The notes beneath the pieces are model-generated. The model saw only the letters and a list, made by a program, of their open reading frames with translations. It had not been told where the DNA came from and ran no database searches. A DNA stretch of 64,000 bases from Prorocentrum cordatum (lineage: Eukaryota > Sar > Dinophyceae > Prorocentrales > Prorocentraceae), in NCBI GenBank assembly GCA_963575745.1, contig CAUYUJ010006557.1, forward strand, positions 777,501-841,500, read 5' to 3'. This document shows positions 40,381 to 52,470 of this stretch, one piece after another; position 1 is the first letter of the stretch; each line of letters starts with the position of its first letter. The position numbers and the translations under genes were made by a program.

Positions 40381-43300
40381 ATATGGGGAAATAACCAACA
40401 TCGTCCAAACATCGTCCCCCAACTATGTTGTACTAGTTTAGAATACTCCTCGTGCAAATGGGCATGCCCGACTTGATTTTAGGCCCCCGATTGCGAAGCC
40501 GCACGTCCCTGGGCGGGGTGGGGCCACCGGGCCCCTGTCGGGGAAGCGCGGGCGATTAAGGCCCGACGCATCCCTTCCCTGAACCCTATGTGGCAGATCG
40601 CGGGGGCCTCCCGTGCCATCTTGCTGGCTCTTGCGAGTCGACGCGAACCCGCACGATTCGAGGCTCGCCGGCGCAACTCGACAGTCAATCGACGCTAAAT
40701 CGGCGCGTTCCCATTCATCCAACCATCCTTTTGGGCGACAGGGGGGGTCGCGAGGTGTCGGAGGCTACGTTTTCGGCCAGTGGGAGGGCCAATCTTTGGC
40801 ACCCCTCACAGGCATCGTGGCCCCCGAAGGGGGGAGAAGATCGAGGACCCCCCCTCTTTTGACCGACCGCCTCCAAAATGGCCCCAAAAGGCCCCCCAGG
40901 GCTCCCAGAAGGCCTCCAAAACGGTCCCACGCCCAAGAGGGCTCCAACAGGCCCCCGAGAAGGCCACAAGAGGGCACCGAGTGGCCCCCGAGCTGCTTCA
41001 GAAGGCCCAAGATGACCTCCAAGATGGCTTAAGATAATCAAAGCTGGCCCAAGATGGCTTCCAAGCCCCAAAAGCCCCAAAACCGCTCAAAGACGGCTCA
41101 AGATGGTCACTGCGCCCCCCCAAGGGGGCCGCCAAGAGGCCAACGTCCAGATTGCCCCGGCACGCCGTGCAGGCCAGCCTCCCTCGCTGTTTGACTGCGC
41201 GTATATATTCCTCTCTCCCCCCGTCAGCTCTCACGGGCGTCGTTTCTGGATGGGTTGGCGGGGATACTTTGGCGGGGATATGTTTTTGATCGCGACCGCA
41301 CCGGAAGCAGTCGGGCTGTGTCCCAGGGCGCAGCTAACTAAGCGGCGGCCTATATGACGCGATGGCGGGGATACTTTTTCGTTTGCGAGCGCCGCGGTCC
41401 GACCGCGCGCCGTCAAGAGATGAGACAGCCGCCCCACGCTCTAAATTACGGCCTAAGAGGGAACCAAAGCGACCGGAGCGCGCTACGAAATCGTTCAGGC
41501 GGCGGAGCCGGAGTAGCCCAGGAAGTCCGCCAGGCCGAGGAGGTCCAAGAAGCGGGCCTCGATGCACACCAAATTGGTGGGTGAATTGGGGCGTCAGTCT
41601 CAGGATGAAGAGCCAAGACAGCCGTCGTGCAGGTGCTCGCGATACGCGTAGCGAAGAAGCGAGCGGAAGGCGAAACGAAGGTCGCCGCCAGCTGACACCC
41701 GTCGTGAACGTCAATGCGCGTCGCTGCCAGCCGTCACGCATGTGGGGTGGAGGCCACACGTCGGCGGTCGCAAAACTCGTTGCCCGAGGGCGTCCACTAG
41801 CCAGTGCGCACTCGACGACGGGATAGCCCTCAGCGAACGTGCTGGTGGGGATACTTTTTAGTCAGCGGCCGCGGGCGAGCGCGCCGGCGGCGAGTCCAGT
41901 CAAAGCGGGCCACGCAGCGACGAATTAGACGAAAGCAGCGGAGACAAGCCACACCTAAAACGGCTAACCGGGACCTCGCGCGGCAACCCAGCGGCGGACC
42001 AGGTGGCGAGGGGCAGCTGAAACTGAGTCGCTGGTGGGGATACGCGAAGGGTCAAGAAATTACCAGACCCTAGTGCCCGCGAGTGTACTATATAGACGGA
42101 ACTACGAGGACAAACAAGGCGCCCATGAGGAGCTACCGAAACCTGACCCCGTCCCTCACCTGACGTTGCCCCTGAGCACGGGGGAATGCCTTCTGTCGGC
42201 GGCGAGCCTTCTCACAAAGCTCTGAAGGCTCGGAAGGCCTCTGGCCTTCTGAGTTCAGAGGCCTCTTCCAGGACAGGGACGGCTTCTAAGAAAACGCGAG
42301 GGCTTCTGAGAAGCCCTGCCGCCTTCTGAGAAACTCTGTCGACTTCCCCCCACGGGCTCTGTGGAAACTGGAAGGTACCGATACCGCTGATCCCCGAACC
42401 TCTCCCGGGGCGCGTTCTGACCATAATTTCGAAGCGAATCCAGCGGCGGTGACCAGAGCCTCCCAGGAGGCCCAAAAAGGGGAAAACGAGATGAGGAAGG
42501 GTAGCGGTATGGGTACCGTTTCCTCCTCCGAGGCTCGCCGCCAGTCCTGCCGAGCCAGCAACGCAAAACGTAACCCATAGACTCCCCGACGACCGCATCC
42601 TCCTCGGCAAGGGCTCCGCCGGCGCAAAAGCGCGACGGCTGGTACGTCCACGCCAGAGACACCCGGGATGCCGAAGCGTGCAGCGCCGAATCACAACCTT
42701 GCAGAACAGAGGGGAGATCGAAGACAGTGTCGTGGGCTGCTACGGAAGGTTCGTGCGGCGTCGGCGAGTAAAACCTTTTGTCACTGCGTCGATCGTTCAA
42801 CCTTGAACCGATCGCGGCACCGATCGTTCAAATTTGAATCCCTTCGGGTCCTGTGGCAATGCTGTGTCCTTCGGTGCTTCCGCGTCGCTATCGTGCGGAA
42901 TTCAAACTTGAACGCCTTCGCTGGCGTCGCTGGCGCGCCATCGCCGCATGAACCTACCGTAAAGGTGCCTATGGCCAAAGGACCCCCCCCAAGTGTTCGG
43001 TCCAGTTGGGTGCCCCTGGGGCCCTCTGGAACTCGGGAGGGTGCTCTGGAGGCCATTGGGGCCTCTGGGGACACCCTGGGCCAGGGGCACTTCGAGTAAC
43101 GCTGGACAGTGAGGAGTCGGGGAGACGTCAGACTCGAGTTTGGAGGTCTCGAATTGGCCTCACGGGGCCGTCGAACACATGGTGGCACCCAACCACCAAC
43201 CCAGCCTGACATTTGACAAGAACTCCGGCTGCAAACATTCTTTGAACCCGACCGTCAAATTCAGGGTCCGTCCGTCAAAAAGCGTCGGCAAACCCGAGTT

Positions 43301-43505
43301 CCAGAAAACTAGAGTCCTAAGATTCCCCGAGAGAGGCCCTTGTTGCAAACCTTGTTAGGGTGAACACAGAAACCCAAGAAAGAGGGAGCGGAACAACCCG
43401 GACTGGCTGCACTGGCCACAAACAGAGTACAGAATGCCAGCGTGCGTCCTGCGGGGACCATCCTGGCCCCTCCTGAGCCCGACGTCGAGACGTGCGGCAT
43501 GCGGC
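40381..43505. other. Repeats and unassigned DNA, no gene
   Basis: It contains CCCCAAAAGGCCCC-type repeats (40870-41100), four copies of TGG(C/T)GGGGATAC (near 41267, 41361, 41843 and 42031), a palindrome-cluster member (42197-42335), and the third copy of the ~180-bp family (43105-43340). Open frames are GC artefacts. Confidence 0.55.
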
Positions 43506-44325
43506 TCACCTCGCCGAGAGGACGCCGTTGTTGCACTCGGATCCCCTCGCGCCACAGATGCCGCCACAGCAGACGTCGCCCGCGTTGCAGCAGATGCCGC
43601 CACACTGCAGCGCCCCTCTCGGACGAAGACGCCGACCGTGCACGCAGGCCGATCCCGGCCAGGCCGGGCGCGCCCTGGGCCCGGGATCGGCGTGCCGGGT
43701 GCACGGCTGGCGGCCCCGGGCCTCGTGCGCAGCAGATCCCGTCGAAGCACTCGGAGCCCTTGCCGCAGCAGATCTCGGCGCCCGGGCTCCTGGCGCTGCC
43801 GCAGCACGTGGCGTCGGCGCCGCAGCACATCCCATTCTGGGCCGCCCCGCAGCAAGTCGAGTTCTTGGCACAGACCAGCTTCCCGCAGAGCGTCACGTTG
43901 GGCGTCAGCGACTCCAAAATGGCGTTGAACGTCTCCGTGTTCGCCTTGAGAGCATCGATCTCGCTGTACATCTTCTCAAGGAGCGCCTTGGTTGAATTGG
44001 CCGCTGCGGTCCCGGCGGGCGCCTCCAAACTTCTCAAGTCCAGGTCGTTGTCGCCTCTGGCCCGCATCTCGTGCAGACCCACCGCATCCGTGACGCCAGA
44101 GCGCATGGCGGGGATGGACGACCCCTGCGCCCGAAACTGCAACAGGGCGGCCACGCTGGTGCAGGCGAGGATGGTCGCGAGTCCGAGCATGGCCGCACTG
44201 CCGAGTCGACGTGGAGCCCGCGAGCTCGGCCGTGGCCTGCCCTGGGGCTGCTGAGATATGAGCTCCTGCTGTTCGCTGACGCCAGCCTCGGCCTCGGCCT
44301 CGGCCTCGGCCTCGGCGGCGGACAT
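43506..44325 (-). CDS. Granulin-like Cys-rich single-pass membrane protein, one intron
   Basis: Exon 1 is 44325-43705 and exon 2 is 43604-43506, with a 100-bp GT-AG intron (43605-43704) that joins two Cys-rich frames; total 239 aa. An N-terminal E-A repeat and a Gln/Arg-rich cytosolic tail lead into a membrane segment (residues about 42-64, M-L-G-L-A-T-I-L-A-C-T-S-V-A-A-L-L). A short helical stalk (112-140) follows, then paired-Cys repeats (C-C-G, C-C-G-A-D-A-T-C-C-G, C-C-G-K-G-S-E-C, G-G-I-C-C-N, D-V-C-C-G-G-I-C) like granulin/epithelin modules, with N-V-T and N-S-T glycosylation sites. A type II surface or secretory-pathway protein is likely; the function is unknown. The intron is inferred. 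Without it, exon 1 runs on into Arg-rich nonsense. GA or GC donors nearby are alternatives. Confidence 0.7.
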
Positions 44326-44639
44326 CGATGTCGTGCAGGCACAACTGTTGCGGCCTGCAAGCTGCGCAGGGGCTGACTACGGCTGCGAAGCAGGCTGGGC
44401 CAACATGGCTACGTATCAGCCTTCTCTGAACGGTCTGAAGATACCTGATTCAGATTGGGAAGTCGGGCTCAACTGGGTGGTCTGCGTTTGACCATGGGGC
44501 GCCAAATGGGATCTATATTGACCGATCCGGAGAGAATGTGGCTCCCTGGCTTCCACAACTTAGTGATGTATCACAATGCGACGCTTACCTCTGCGTAAGA
44601 CATGAGTTTCACCTGACGCGCATTGTTGCCATTATGTTC

Positions 44640-44705
44640 GCATCCGCAAAACACGCCGTATATATATGTATATATATGTATGTATATATATATATTCTAC
44701 CAGCT
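44640..44705. repeat. (TA)n-rich microsatellite
   Basis: Alternating TATATATG/TATATATA sequence in an otherwise GC-rich neighbourhood, about 300 bp upstream of the granulin-like gene start. Confidence 0.85.
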
Positions 44706-44919
44706 GAATGAGCACATCAGCGAGCATGCGCGCGTAGGGGAGCGTCTCCATCGAAGCGTTGGTTGTGGCTCAGGCCACACTTACCCCAAGCAATGCTTGC
44801 ACTTTGGGGATCTTACTTCTGTCCTCGGGTAGCTTTGTCCCGGTGGCGGTCCGGCCGGCTCGTCGCAGTCCGTCGCCACTGGGCCCCAGTGGCTGCCTGG
44901 CCTGCTCGTCGCCGCACGT

Positions 44920-45175
44920 CGGCGCGTTGCTTTGCCCTGCTTTGCATTGCTTAGCAGGGCTGTGCATTGGTTCGCTTTGCTTTACACTTCTACTGCTTTG
45001 GTTTGCTTTGCGCTGCACTGCTTTAATTGGCTTTGCATTGCCTTGAATTGCGCTGCGTTGCGTTACATTGCGTTGCCTGGCTTCGCACTGCTTTACACTT
45101 TGTTCCATAGGTTTGCCTTGCATTGCCCTGCTTTGTCTCGTTTTGCCTTGGCTTGCATTGCTTTTACGCCACATA
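44920..45175 (+). repeat. Degenerate TTGCN pentamer repeat
   Basis: A string of TTGCT, TTGCA, TTGCG and TTGCC pentamers with occasional breaks. On the other strand it reads as a Lys/Gln/Ala peptide, which I take as a by-product. Confidence 0.85.
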
Positions 45176-48100
45176 GACTGTACCACGTAGAGTGTACCAT
45201 ATTGCACCGGATTGCTTACAAGAAATCGCGATTCGGAGTCCATGCGGGCTAACATATGTTTTTGTAATATGCTTCTGCTGGTGTGTGCACATGGACCGCC
45301 GACCTCTTCGACGGGCACCCCGTGCTGATGCTACCCATGGCGAAAAAAAAGGAAACGAGAAACCCAAGGAACTGCTGGCCCTGCTCTACTTCGCCACAAC
45401 CAACCGCGGAAGTGGGTTGAAACCCACGGATGACAATCCTCTGGATTCTGTGTGTTGGCATGCCACCTCGTTCAACTGGAAGTGTGACACATATCCCTTT
45501 TTATCAGTGCCGTGCTCCCGTTTTGCCAAACGGCCTACTATAGCATGCTTGCCAGCGCGGACCCCAAGGAGTAGATCGTTGCACTGTGATTGTGGGTGTG
45601 CAGGCTGTGATGCAAGCTACGTGGTCAGAGCTGTGAAGCGGAATGCTGTAATGCAACGTATGTGGCAGAACTTCGGAGAACCCCCCAGGTGGGCGGCAAC
45701 GACGCGACCACAAGGCAGCACGGGCGGCGACGCGGCGAAACCTCGGCGGACCCTACATGAGGGCGTCAACGAGACGGCCACGGGTGGCGACGCGGCAAAA
45801 CCTCTGAGGACCCCAAATGGGCGGGCGGCAACGATGCGGCCCCGAAGCGGCAACGGGCTGCGACGAGGCGCAACTCCGACGGACACAACCAAAACGTTGG
45901 CGGCAAGGAGGCGGCTACGGGCGGCGACGCGCGGCAACGATGCGGCCACAAGGCGGTCACGGGCTGCGACGCGGCGAAACCCCGCGGACCCCCCAAGTGG
46001 CCTGCATCGAAGAGGCCACGAAGCGGCCACGGGTGGCGACGCGGCGAAAACTCCAATTCCTTAGCGATGCAAGTAAGAGTCACTAGCCCCTCAGTGTAAG
46101 CACTGCTTGGGGGACAATCTGGTTTCCAACGCGGCTCACCCAAATACAACCAGGCCTTCTGGGCGTGCGTAGGCGGTTCAGCGAGCAGCCCCCGCGGATT
46201 ACCATCCACCTACCTGCTCCCCTGCAGAGCACACGTGCCATACAAATGTACTTTCGAATGTCAACGGCGGCCGAAGCGCCGCCAGGGGCGAAAGGGCGAA
46301 AGGGGGGGGGGGCGCGCATTGTCGACCCAAGAAATCCGCGAGGACCCCCCGAAACTTACTATGTTTGTGGCGTGTGCTGCTCCTCCCGCCCATGGGGGCC
46401 ACATCTTTGCAGATACTCACTTATATGATGAGTGCGGCCGCAGGCGCCCCTGAGTGGAGTGTCCTCAAGAGAATTCAACTCTCCACAGAAAACACACATT
46501 ACAAAGCCTGGACCAAAACCCCGCGTGTGTTGGGTGTCTCGCAGACCTCTTGGGGAGGCTGGCCAAACAGAACGGAACCGTCCTGGAGCCCTCTTGGCAC
46601 CTCTTGGGCAATCTTAGAGTCCCTGGGAGCTGGCCCAACAGGCGAAACCTTTCAAACCCTACAGTTGAAGGGTAATTAAAACATTACTGCGCTTCCCGCC
46701 TTTGAACAGCAACCGAAACGGCCCAAGAGGTCCCCAAGAAACGTCCTGAGCCTGAGAGGCTCCTAGGCCGGCGCCGCACGCGGACCAAGGGGGGGAGCAC
46801 GATCTGTTAGCTTCGAGCCCTCCCCCAAGGTGGGATTTCTCTTTGACAAGCCGCGGAAGCGGCTTGTCGGTAGCGTCAGGGTAGGCGGGCTGTCGCCCGC
46901 CTGCCTCGTCGCACGCGAAGAGGCCGCAAGGTGGTGGAAAAGAGAGCGCGCCTCCGCCACGGCCAGCCCCACGTCCACGCCGTGCCGTGCCCCCCCCCCC
47001 CCCCCACCTCTCTCGGACCCCCTGGTCCCCATGGTTCCCAAGACCCTCCCCAGAGGACCGCGAGGCGCCTCCCAGAGGCCCCGAGGAAGCTTCCGAGAGG
47101 CGTCCCAGGGGAGCCCCCGGAAGCCGGAGAAGAGGCCAGGCCCTCCGAGAGGCATCTTCGAAGATCCTAAGTTGTATCGGCGGCGAGCGAGGGGGGAAGT
47201 GAGGCGGAGAAGACCATCTCAGAAGGCGGCGGGCCCTCTCAGAAGCCCTCGCGCCTTCTGAGAAGTGTTTCGCGTCTTTGGGGAAGGCTTAGCAGAGTTA
47301 TCAGAATGCTGGGGAATCCGCGGCGGCGGGATAGACCAAAGATCACCGTAGGTATAGAGACACGCATACACACATGTGCATGGTCAATGCCGTACGACGC
47401 CTGCAAATCTACTGTATCAATACGGACATACATATGAATCTAGACATGTGTGCATGACCGACGAGTCAGAACACCCCACGCCACCGTTTCTCAATACGGG
47501 GTCCCTAAGTCCCAACACTTTTCCCAAGGCCAACTGTTCCATTCTCAGCCGTTGCTGCATACAGTGCCCAAGCCTGGATCCGGCCCCAAGACACCGAAAA
47601 CTACGATAAGTTCCGTCGCTAGTTGTTCACCTGTCTGTGTTAATGCTGTTCCCATCGCACGTCAGGACCACATCCCAGAACTAATTTCGAGCACCCCGAG
47701 AAGTATCGAAACATTGTCTGCCCGACACGCTGGCGAATTGCCGAACGAGTATCGCCTCCCAGGGACCGACAAGTGAAAACCATCCAACTTCGGCACTTTC
47801 CTGGTGCTCGAAGTTCTTGGTGGCGATCAACATGAAAAAAGAAGGTCAGCACATCTGAAGTCTGCGTCACTCCCTGGCGCCGCACGGAGGATCCGCACGG
47901 ACCGTCGAACAAAAGTGCATGCGCTCCCTTCTCTCGGCGCTGCCCCTGTACTTGCCCAGCGCGCGCACCCTGATTCCACTCAAAGCGTGGGCATTGCATG
48001 GAATGGTGCTTTGAAGGGGAGGGGGAGTCAGGAATCAGGGCCCCGTAGAAGAGGAGTTTGATAAACCAATACGCTGACGCACCCGACATCGATAATCTGA

Positions 48101-50010
48101 TCGTCGCGAACTCAACGAATCTACGAACATGTGTGTTCCGCCTCAAACATCGTTACAAACATAATATGTTCGCCACGGTTCCGTGAAAAAAACAACACCT
48201 TGCTTGAGACATCCTCGAACAGTGATAGTAGCGAATCCCGTGAATGCGTGAGGGGTGTGCCGAAATGGGCCGAAACGAGGCGAAAGCACTCGTTGTGAAA
48301 ACAAGTGAAGCGCCAGGACCTCCGGGGAACAAGTCTGGGGATGGCTGGTTTCCATTCCCCCCGACTTCGGATCCGCCGTACCCTGGTGGATGCTCCGTCT
48401 TCAATTGGCGTCGCACACAAGGGGGTAGGGTGGAGGGGGGAAGGCCTCTTAGAAGCAGGGGTGTTTCTAAGAAACCGTTCTCCCTCCCCCTACCCCCCTT
48501 CTGCGCGTGGCTGACTCAAATTGTGTCTGAAATGCAACCGAAACGATGCGAGAAGGTAAAGCCGAAATGTCAGCCTCAAACGAATAAGGCCGATATTCGC
48601 GCAAGACTGTGACGGAAACCGCGACGCCAACGTAACACGGAAATCGGCATCAAAAGAACCTCAGAAGTAGGGCGGACAAAACGACCGCCCTGCTTGCGAA
48701 CATCGCCCAGATGTGCGGCGGGTACGGAATCAAGGTCTTCCCTGGAGGCCCACCCGACCAGCAAGGCCCTCCCTCGGGCACTGCTTCTTCGAAGCGGCGC
48801 GCCGGGAGGGAAGTGAGAAGGGGCGGGCCTTCTCAGAAGGCTCGGAAGTTCCCAGCCTTCTGAGAAGCTTTCTGAGCTTTCCCCCAGGGGCACAGAACAC
48901 TTCTCACAAGGTCGGAAGTCTTCTGAGAAGCCCCGCCGCCTTCTGAGGAGGCCTTCTCCTTCTCACATACCCCTTGCTCGCCGCCGATCCTGGGGGAGGG
49001 GGGCGGGCAAAATAGCAGGGGGTTAAGCACGGTGCACCTTCCACGCTCCTTAGGGGCATCAGGATGCCCACTCGTGGCCTCTTTCCTGCACCCACCCCTG
49101 CCCAAACCATGCCATGTCTGGATTTGTTCGAGACAGGGCCCCCGGAACTCCAAACCCATTTCCCTGGACAGGCTCCTCATCCTGCGTGCATATATTTGAC
49201 ACATCCCGTCGTGACTCTAGGCGGCGCGCCCAGCGGGGACGTGAGAAGGGGAGGGCCTTCTCAAAAAGCTCGGAAGTTCCCTGGCCTGCGGGGAACTCTT
49301 CTAAGCCTTCCCCGAAAAGAACGAAAACCTCTCACAAGGCCTGAGGGCTTCTGAGAAGCCCCACCGCCTGATGAGAATGCCATGTCCTTCTGACATGCCC
49401 CCTCTCTCGCGGCCGAGATTCCCTTACGGCGCGGACGTGTCTGGGCACGGGTTGGCCGACTCGGGCGGCCCGGAGCGCGACGACGACGAGGACGAGAACG
49501 GCGACGAGGGCAGCGCCGAGTCTAGAGGCCTCCCAGATGAAGTCGGAGTAGATGGGGTCGGGGGACCGCGCCGCATCGCCGATGCATCGGCGACGTCGGC
49601 GGTGCATCGCCGATGTATCGCCGATGCGGCGGGGCAAATGGGAAAAGAGAAGGCCTTCCGAGGAGGCCCGGGCGGCCCTGCACCCTCCACCAAGATCGAG
49701 GTAGGAAGCGGAGGAGGAGGAGGAGGAGGAGGCAAATTAGACTCGGGCGGCACGCAGCGCGACGACGAGGACGACGAGGACGACGAGGACGGCGACGAGG
49801 CGCCCCGCCCCCTGGCGGCGGGGAGCGCGGCGCCGCCTCGCCGCCTCCGGGCGCCTGCTGGGCCAGCGCCGCCGCCCCGCCCGCCGCCACCGTGGGCTGC
49901 GGGGCGCGCCGCTCGTCAAGAAAAAGAGGCCGCGGAGGACCCGCCCCTCCCGCCTCCTACTCCCCCTCCTCCTCCTCCTCCTTCTCCTCCTTCATAACTT
50001 CTCCTTATAA
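45176..50010. other. Unassigned and repeat DNA, no gene
   Basis: It holds diverged GGCGGCGACGCGGCGAAACC-type repeats (45690-46060), hairpins at 46845-46901, CCCAAGAGGTCC-type repeats, palindrome-cluster members (47173-47280, 48826-48985, 49218-49390), a fragment of the 90-bp minisatellite (48248-48269), GACGACGAGGACG runs (49470-49800) and TCC tracts (49960-50000). I found no supported coding region. Confidence 0.5.
46845..46901 (+). other. Two consecutive perfect hairpins
   Basis: GACAAGCCGC-GGAA-GCGGCTTGTC (46845-46868; 10-bp stem, GNRA-type loop) and GGCGGGC-TGTC-GCCCGCC (46884-46901; 7-bp stem), 15 bases apart. Either strand could form them. No flanking gene explains them. Confidence 0.6.
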
Positions 50011-50014
50011 ATAA

Positions 50015-51530
50015 CTCCTCCCTGTCGCACCCCGAGGCCAGTTTTAGGGCGGGCCGGGCGTTTCGCCTGAGACTTCTTCACCACTTATGACTCCGAAGCT
50101 TAAGCAATGACAATAGTTTCACAGATGGAGGGCGGGTGGTTTTCAAAATGTGGCTCTCGCCTGAGCGCCGCGCACATTCGTTTTCAAAATTTGCGAGGGT
50201 TTCACGGATTGAGGGCTGGTGGTTTTCAAAACGTGGCTCTCGCCTGAGCGCCGCGCACATTCGTTTTCAACATTTGCAAGACTTTCACGGATTCCCATGG
50301 TCAGCGTACCAGCAATTGCGTTTGGAAGGATTCAGGATTATGCGGGTGCAGCAGTTCTATTTGTTCGCGGTGTTGAAGTCCTAACAATGGCGAACTGGCA
50401 CGATTCTAGATCGTCAAGACGCAGCAATCAAATTGATACGTGGCATTGAAATCCCGAGACCCATGTTTTGGCATGCTTCCGGATCCTCAAACGGTCCAAG
50501 GAGGCAGTTCCCGCAGTGGAAATGACCCTTTGTGAGGGCATATGAAGAGAGAACTTGGAGTGAGGGTTAATTCCAACATCGTTGATGACTCTGGATTTTA
50601 CAATGGCCTTCTTCCTCCTCCTCTGTCACATCCTCCTCCTCCTCATCATCAGCATCATCATCATCATCCATGCCTTGTCCTTACAAATGATCTCTCCCTG
50701 TCGCACCCCAGGGCCTGTTTTTAGGGCGGGCTGGGCGTTTCGACTTAGACGTCCTCGCCATGTATGACCCTGAAGCGTAAAGAGTGGCAACATTTTCACG
50801 GATTGAGGGCGGGTGGTTTTCAAAATGTGGCTCTCGCCTCAGCGCCGCGCACATTCGTTTCACAAGTTTGCAAGAATTGTGCGGATTGAGAGCGGGTGGT
50901 TTTCAAAGTGTGGCTCTCGCCATAGGGCCGCGCACATTCGTTCTAACCAATTGCCAGAGTGTGTCAGATTGAAGGCGGGTGGTTTTCAACATGTGGCTCT
51001 CGCCATAGCGCCGCGCACATTCGCTTACCACGTTTGAAAGAACTTCACAGATTGAGGGAGGGTGATGTTCAACATGTGGCTCTCCCTTTAGCGCCGCGTG
51101 CATTCACTGAACACATGTGCAAAAAACACACGGGTTTAGGGCGGGTGGTTTTCTCAAAACGTGGCTCTCGCCTGAGCGCCGCGCACGTTTGTTTTAAACT
51201 TTGCCAGGGTTTCACGGATTCCCATGATCAACGACATGGTCCTTTGGAGAGATTATGGGTTATGACGGTGCCACACTTACGCTGGTTCGCGGTTTTGAAA
51301 TCCAAGCAATGGCGTGCTGGAGCGATTCAGTATCGTCAAAACGCAACAGCCAGGTTGATCGGTGGCGATGGATCCGTGGCATGATTCAAGATCTTCAGGC
51401 GGTTGTCTTCCAACGAGGCAGATCCTTCAGTGGAAATGAACCGTTGTAGGGGCCTGTGAAGAGGGAGCTTGGAGGGAGTGTTTATTCCAACATCGTTGAT
51501 GACACTTGGATGTACACTGGTCCTCCTCCT
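50015..51530 (+). repeat. Tandem segmental duplication containing 83-bp minisatellites
   Basis: Two related blocks (about 50015-50640 and 50690-51530) share the order: CCTGTCGCACCCC with GGGCGGGC(C/T)GGGCGTTTCG, an 83-bp minisatellite (marker GGCGGGTGG at 50131 and 50214 in block 1; 50808, 50891, 50974, 51057 and 51140 in block 2), TTTCACGGATTCCCATG, CGTGGCAT.., CAGTGGAAATGA, TTCCAACATCGTTGATGAC and a CTCCTC tract. The blocks differ mainly in minisatellite copy number (two against five). Confidence 0.85.
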
Positions 51531-51620
51531 CCTCCTCCTCCTCCTCCTCCGCTTCCTCCTCCTCCTCCTCCTCCTCCTCCGCTTCCTCCTCCTCCTCCTC
51601 CTCCTCCCCTCCTCCGCCCC
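51520..51620 (+). repeat. (CTC)n pyrimidine microsatellite
   Basis: A nearly pure CTC run broken by two CGCTTC interruptions, at the end of the second duplicated block. Confidence 0.9.
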
Positions 51621-51669
51621 GCACAGCAGGCCCGATCACCGTCCTCCTCCAGACCCCCTTGCGTCGTCG

Positions 51670-51850
51670 ACAGTCGGGGGCGTCCAAGAGGGGGACGTCC
51701 AAGAGACAGGGGGGTTCGCAGATCGTGGCCCGAGGCATGCGGGCGGCTCGGGGGGGGGGCAGGAGACGAATTGAAAGAGGACTAGGGGGCCATGATCTCT
51801 GGGAGATCTCGTGGCCCCCGCCATGATCTTCCCCCCCCTTCTGATCGGTG
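51670..51850 (+). repeat. Dispersed ~190-bp repeat family, copy 3
   Basis: Same order of landmarks as 1-195 and 3764-3955. Here the palindrome is clean: GATCTCTGGGAGATC. Confidence 0.7.
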
Positions 51851-52249
51851 GGGCGACAAATGGGGGGAGCCACGTGCATCTTTCGTGCCCCCTCTGGTCC
51901 CCAGGGGGCTTTAGACAGTACGTACACCTCTCTTCGCCCCTCTCATCCATCGCCCTCCCCGTTACGCAACGCCCGACTCGGCCTTCTGGGGGCCCTCGCT
52001 GGGCCCAGGGACTGTCACCAACACCACTCGGGATGAAGCGCCGGTCCCAGGAATGGGTCGAGACCTGCGGGGGTCGAAAATAAGAAAAAACAACAATTAT
52101 CCCGGCAAAGCAACCTAACAGCGATGTGTAGGAGCATATCTGGAAGCATTCCCCTTAAGATTCAGATGAGAATCCAGTTGTAGAATTGTGCTGTTCTCGC
52201 AGTCGTAGTCGCATTCGCGATGACAGTCGCAGTGGCAACGGCAGTCACA

Positions 52250-52470
52250 GACACAGCCTCAGCCTCAGCCTGCCTCAGCCTCAGCCTCAGCCTGCCTCAG
52301 CCTCAGCCTGCCTCAGCCTCAGCCTCAGCCTGCTTCAGCCTCAGCCTCAGTCTGCCTTCAGCCTCGGCGTCAGCCTCAGCTGCCTCAGCCTCAGCCTGCA
52401 TCAGCCTCAGCCTCAGCCTCAGCCTGCCTCAGCATCAGCCTGCCTCAGCCTCAGCCTCAGCCTGCCTCAG
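52250..52470 (+). repeat. CAGCCT hexamer repeat
   Basis: CAGCCT and CTGCCT hexamers form an imperfect array that directly abuts the 73-bp minisatellite. Confidence 0.9.

Noticed and set aside
44770-45318. Lys/Gln/Ala-rich minus-strand frame
   Set aside because: By-product of the TTGCN pentamer repeat; no conserved segment.
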